Assembly: GCF_001281525.1 (NCBI RefSeq)
Contig: NZ_LGCI01000010.1
Coordinates: 221,348 to 285,347 of the forward strand
Length of the DNA: 64,000 bases
From: Lysinibacillus macroides
GTDB taxonomy: Bacteria; Bacillota; Bacilli; Bacillales_A; Planococcaceae
Direction: 5' to 3'
A program made the position numbers and the translations under genes. Under the pieces are notes generated by a model. That model was not told the origin of the DNA, made no database searches, and was given only the letters and a program-made list of their open reading frames with translations. Below are positions 61,380 through 64,000 of the stretch, piece after piece; within the stretch, counting starts at the first letter, position 1, and the number at the start of each line of letters is the position of its first letter.

Positions 61380-61775
61380 ATGGAATCTATCACTAAAAAA
61401 CGAACAGCTACCTATATGATTGATGTAGCCATTTCAACAACTGTTACATTCGGTATTGAATATTTCCTACGAAAAAAAGTAAAAAATGAGGCTGTTCATG
61501 CACTTGTCATACCTACTGCTGTGATGTGGACATTGGGATATGTACAGTTTCGTAAAAAGGGACAAACCATTGGCTATAAAGCAATGGAGCTAGTACTAGA
61601 AAGTGAAGATGGACAGGCATTATCAGGCTCACAACTTATCAAACGAATGGCCTACCGAGATACACTCAGTACATTTGACTATATCAAAAATCCGCAAGCT
61701 TTTGCTCAACAGAATGGGCAACGGCTTCCGCATGATCGCATTTCAGGGGCCCTTGTTCAAGAGCAATTATCCTAA
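61380..61775 (+). CDS. RDD-family membrane protein
   Basis: A 131-residue protein with two hydrophobic segments (about 10-30 and 38-58). KKRTATYMIDVAIS near the start and FRKKGQTIGYKAMELVL match the RDD family, which includes possible ion or small-molecule transporters. ATG 61380 follows AGGGAGG; the longer frame overlaps the kinase gene and is rejected. Confidence 0.78.
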   Translation: MESITKKRTATYMIDVAISTTVTFGIEYFLRKKVKNEAVHALVIPTAVMWTLGYVQFRKKGQTIGYKAMELVLESEDGQALSGSQLIKRMAYRDTLSTFDYIKNPQAFAQQNGQRLPHDRISGALVQEQLS

Positions 61776-61786
61776 CAGCAAAAATT

Positions 61787-61828
61787 CGCATTGCTTTCTA
61801 TCAACTTAGTAAGCAATGCGGATTTTCA
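61787..61828 (+). terminator. Terminator of the RDD gene
   Basis: CGCATTGCTT and AAGCAATGCG form a 10-bp stem followed by GATTTTC. Convergent with the broken GNAT gene, so it may serve both. Confidence 0.7.
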
Positions 61829-61835
61829 ACTTAGT

Positions 61836-62267
61836 TTACCAATATTTTTTCATTAAAATATGCGGAATATTGCAATCCATAAATTCTTCGCCTTCACTTT
61901 TATAGCCTAATTTTTCATAAAAGCCCTCAGCGTGGATTTGTGCCTCTAATTTCACTTTTGTTAAGCCCTTTTCTTGGGCAATTTGCTCTAATCCTCGAAT
62001 AATTTCTTTGCCAAGGCCATATTTACGGAATTCCTCCAGTATGCAAATGCGCTCCAATTTGCCATAGCCCCCTACTACTCGTAGTCTACCTGTACCAACG
62101 GGCTGCTCCTGATATTACGCAAGAATATGGTCACACGGAGCATCTAATCCATCATAAGCATCAATTTCTTCTTCCTCTGGTACTTGTTGCTCTTCAATAA
62201 AAACTTTCCGACGAATATCCAATGCTGCTTGTAATGCTGCTTCTGATGTTATTTTTTTGGTACTCAC
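61836..62267 (-). pseudogene. GNAT acetyltransferase interrupted by one in-frame stop
   Basis: From GTG 62267 (GGAGGA 8 bases upstream) the frame reads MSTKKITSEAALQAALDIRR, VFIEEQQVPEEEEIDAYDGL..., then DHILA and TAA at 62115-62117, then in the same frame YQEQPVGTGRLRVVGGYGKLERI and the acetyl-CoA-binding EFRKYGLGKEIIRGL, ending HILMKKYW. Without the stop it is a complete 143-residue acetyltransferase of the ElaA/YjcF type. CAA to TAA is the simplest cause. Confidence 0.87.
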
Positions 62268-62402
62268 TTGCGATTCCTCCTTGTGTCAGCTCTTTAGCGC
62301 CATCTTCGTTTAGCGATGATGTTACTATAGTATAAAATGAGTTTTATTGCAAATACAACAAAAAAGATGGAGTGAGTTTACATTTTTTTGAGCAAACACA
62401 GA

Positions 62403-62428
62403 AAAAACCAGCAGCTGCTGGTTTTTCG
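62403..62428 (-). terminator. Terminator of the CvfC-like gene
   Basis: AACCAGCAG and CTGCTGGTT form a perfect palindromic stem; the minus strand continues with TTTTTTC. Confidence 0.8.
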
Positions 62429-62429
62429 T

Positions 62430-63557
62430 TTATTGCTGACGAGATTCTGTCATTTGCTTCCATACAGAGCCTTTTGCTTCCTCACCCTGTTCAATGCGTG
62501 CAATGGCCATTTTGATTTGTAATTTTACTTCAAATTCTTTATCATCTTCAGCCGCCTTTAATGCTGGTAAAGACTGCTCCGTACCCACCTCATATAAATA
62601 CATGGCTGCACGCCAACGCACAAGCTTGTTTTTATCCTGTAACGCTTTTTGAATGGCTTCTTCAAATTCTACAAGGCCCAAATCACTCATACAGTCACCC
62701 GCTGTTCGACGCACGGCTGCACTTTTATCCTGTAAGGCTTTTTCTAAATAAGGCACTACTGCCACATCCTCAATCATGCCTAAGTAGACAGTCGCGAGTC
62801 GACGAATAGACATTTGGTCATCCTGTAGAGCTAAATCTAATAGAGCTAGATCATCTAGCTCTGGATCAGCCATTTGATCAAGCAACTGGAAGCGTTTCTC
62901 CCACTCAGGTTGCTTAAATTGCTCAACCGTCACTTTTAACTTGTCCGTTTTCACAACAGCTTTTTCATCATCATTATTAATGGCAGCAACAATTTCTGCT
63001 AGACGTTTTGCAGAATATGTGATATTGATCTCTTGTTTAACAGTTTCTGCAATTTCTTCTAGTTCGCCATAGCGCACACCATAATCAATCCATTTACGTT
63101 GGAAAATATAGTTTTCATCAACCACTGACTCAATAATTTGATTAAACGCCTCCACAAAACGGTCACCACAGCTCACACGATGTTCTCGTTGATTATCAAA
63201 AACCTTTACCTGTAATGGGATTTGCTTATAAAATTGCACATGCACATAAACCTCACCATAAAATTCATTAGCAATTTGTGTATCATCCTGCGCTTGTACA
63301 TCTTCTCCTAGCACTTGGCGGATACTAGCTAAAATTCCTTCCCATGCGTATTTAGCATTACGCTCAACTGCAAAAAAATCAGCTACATGGTAAACACCCT
63401 TGACTCCTTCTATTGCTAAAATCGCTGCTGCTTCACCAGTTGCTTCGTGCTTATTATCCTTCGTAAAATTATAGCTTTTACCAAATGGTAACTCTGTATC
63501 CACAACAACCTTCATTGAATTAGGGCTTGGTGTTGGTTCAATTGTGATAATTTTCAT
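62430..63557 (-). CDS. cvfC: CvfC-like protein: NifU-N-type scaffold domain plus HEAT repeats (YpgR)
   Basis: A 375-residue cytosolic protein. Residues 1-90 match the Nfu/NifU N-terminal domain (IEPTPSPNSMKVVVD, GVYHVADFFAVERN). Residues about 205-365 contain PBS-lyase/HEAT-like repeats (DQMSIRRLATVYLGMIED, DKSAAVRRTAGDCMSDLG, DKNKLVRWRAAMYLYEVG). This layout is that of conserved virulence factor C and YpgR. The role is poorly understood; an iron-sulfur or scaffold function is inferred from the domain. AAGGAGCG precedes the ATG. Confidence 0.88.
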   Translation of the reverse strand: MKIITIEPTPSPNSMKVVVDTELPFGKSYNFTKDNKHEATGEAAAILAIEGVKGVYHVADFFAVERNAKYAWEGILASIRQVLGEDVQAQDDTQIANEFYGEVYVHVQFYKQIPLQVKVFDNQREHRVSCGDRFVEAFNQIIESVVDENYIFQRKWIDYGVRYGELEEIAETVKQEINITYSAKRLAEIVAAINNDDEKAVVKTDKLKVTVEQFKQPEWEKRFQLLDQMADPELDDLALLDLALQDDQMSIRRLATVYLGMIEDVAVVPYLEKALQDKSAAVRRTAGDCMSDLGLVEFEEAIQKALQDKNKLVRWRAAMYLYEVGTEQSLPALKAAEDDKEFEVKLQIKMAIARIEQGEEAKGSVWKQMTESRQQ

Positions 63558-63569
63558 CTTTATCGCTCC

Positions 63570-64000
63570 TTATCCATTGACAATTTCATCTAAATAAGAC
63601 CATCTTTCAATCAAATGCTCATACTGTCCATTTAGCGCATCCAGCTTGGCTGTTAATTCCTGAAGCTTGGTAAAATCTGAGCCAGCATGTGCAATGCCTT
63701 CTTCGGTCTCCATAATCGCTGTTTCTATTTTTTCAATCTCATCTGCAATCGTTTCCCATTCCCTTTGCTCTTTAAACGATAGCTTTTTCTTCTCTGTTTT
63801 TGGCTTTTCGGCCTTGGCCTTTTCCACTTTTGGTGTTTCTACTTTGACAATTGCGGCCTGCTCACGCTTCTCCAGGTACTCACTGTAAAGATCCAGTGTT
63901 TCCTCTACTTGCCCCTGACCATCTAATATCCATAGCTTTTTCGCAATACGGTCTAGGAAGAAACGGTCATGGGAAATTGTGATAACAACGCCAGGGAAAT
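63570..64000 (-). CDS. ABC-F family ATPase, C-terminal part (cut by window edge)
   Basis: The minus-strand frame is open from the right edge. It begins with GVVITISHDRFFLDRIAKKL, the switch region of the second ATPase domain of ABC-F proteins, then LYSEYLEKREQ, a lysine-rich linker and the C-terminal coiled coil KKLSFKEQREWETIADEIEK typical of the Uup/YfmR group. These proteins act on the ribosome. The gene ends 12 bases before the CvfC-like start. Most of the protein lies outside the window, so the subfamily is provisional. Confidence 0.85.
   Translation of the reverse strand, partial: FPGVVITISHDRFFLDRIAKKLWILDGQGQVEETLDLYSEYLEKREQAAIVKVETPKVEKAKAEKPKTEKKKLSFKEQREWETIADEIEKIETAIMETEEGIAHAGSDFTKLQELTAKLDALNGQYEHLIERWSYLDEIVNG

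Overview
The window looks like a chromosomal segment of a low-GC, endospore-forming Bacillales bacterium, most probably Lysinibacillus or a close relative. This is inferred from the AT-rich composition, the AGGAGG-type ribosome binding sites with many TTG starts, the Bacillus-type ccdA-yneI-ccdC-yneK and lutABC loci, a CotY/CotZ-family coat protein and the classes of cis-regulatory RNA. No rRNA, tRNA, CRISPR array or intact prophage was seen. Both edges cut genes: metE on the left and an ABC-F ATPase on the right.

Region by region. 1-1.1 kb: metE behind a cobalamin riboswitch and its terminator. 1.6-3 kb: a secreted protein with three NlpC/P60 repeats, only one of which keeps the catalytic residues. 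3-10 kb: the most unusual locus, with two tandem MurF-like ligases, a divergent ATP-grasp ligase, a 724-residue fusion of a YheC/YheD-type ATP-grasp domain to a third MurF-like ligase, and a cysteine-poor CotY/CotZ-like coat protein directly upstream of the fusion. I read it as a candidate peptide or poly-amino-acid ligase system linked to the spore surface. 10-12 kb: mtlD plus a HAD phosphatase, a possible mannitol-making pair. 13.6-19 kb: one compact transcription unit holding MoxR, a VWA/metallopeptidase-like protein and an osmoprotectant ABC transporter. 19-21 kb: queF-queC-yhhQ for queuosine, with two separate preQ1-I riboswitches. 21-30 kb: cell-wall hydrolases, a chemoreceptor broken by one stop codon, a SCO1-type protein, a DUF1659-DUF2922-YvrJ cluster and the cytochrome c maturation cluster.

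30-38 kb: lactate uptake and oxidation (lctP, lutR, lutABC). An IS256-family element has landed between the native ribosome binding site and the start codon of lutR, leaving a TTGTTCC duplication on both sides. A broken TPR gene follows. 38-50 kb: a MutS2-like protein without a Smr domain, RarD, a TelA protein, a PadR-DUF2812-ABC exporter unit with the DUF2812 gene frameshifted, and a TetR-permease pair with matching operators. 50.8-51.2 kb: a gene-less remnant resembling the 3' end of an IS200/IS605 tnpB element. 51-64 kb: brnQ, an esterase, LysR, transporters, proBA under a T-box with a CCU proline specifier, a PfkB sugar kinase, an RDD protein, a GNAT gene broken by one stop codon, and CvfC.

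Two wider patterns stand out. Three intergenic regions carry degenerate arrays with a period of about 21 bp and a related unit. Several genes are freshly broken (chemoreceptor, GNAT, DUF2812, TPR), alongside the IS insertion at lutR, which suggests recent gene decay in this strain.
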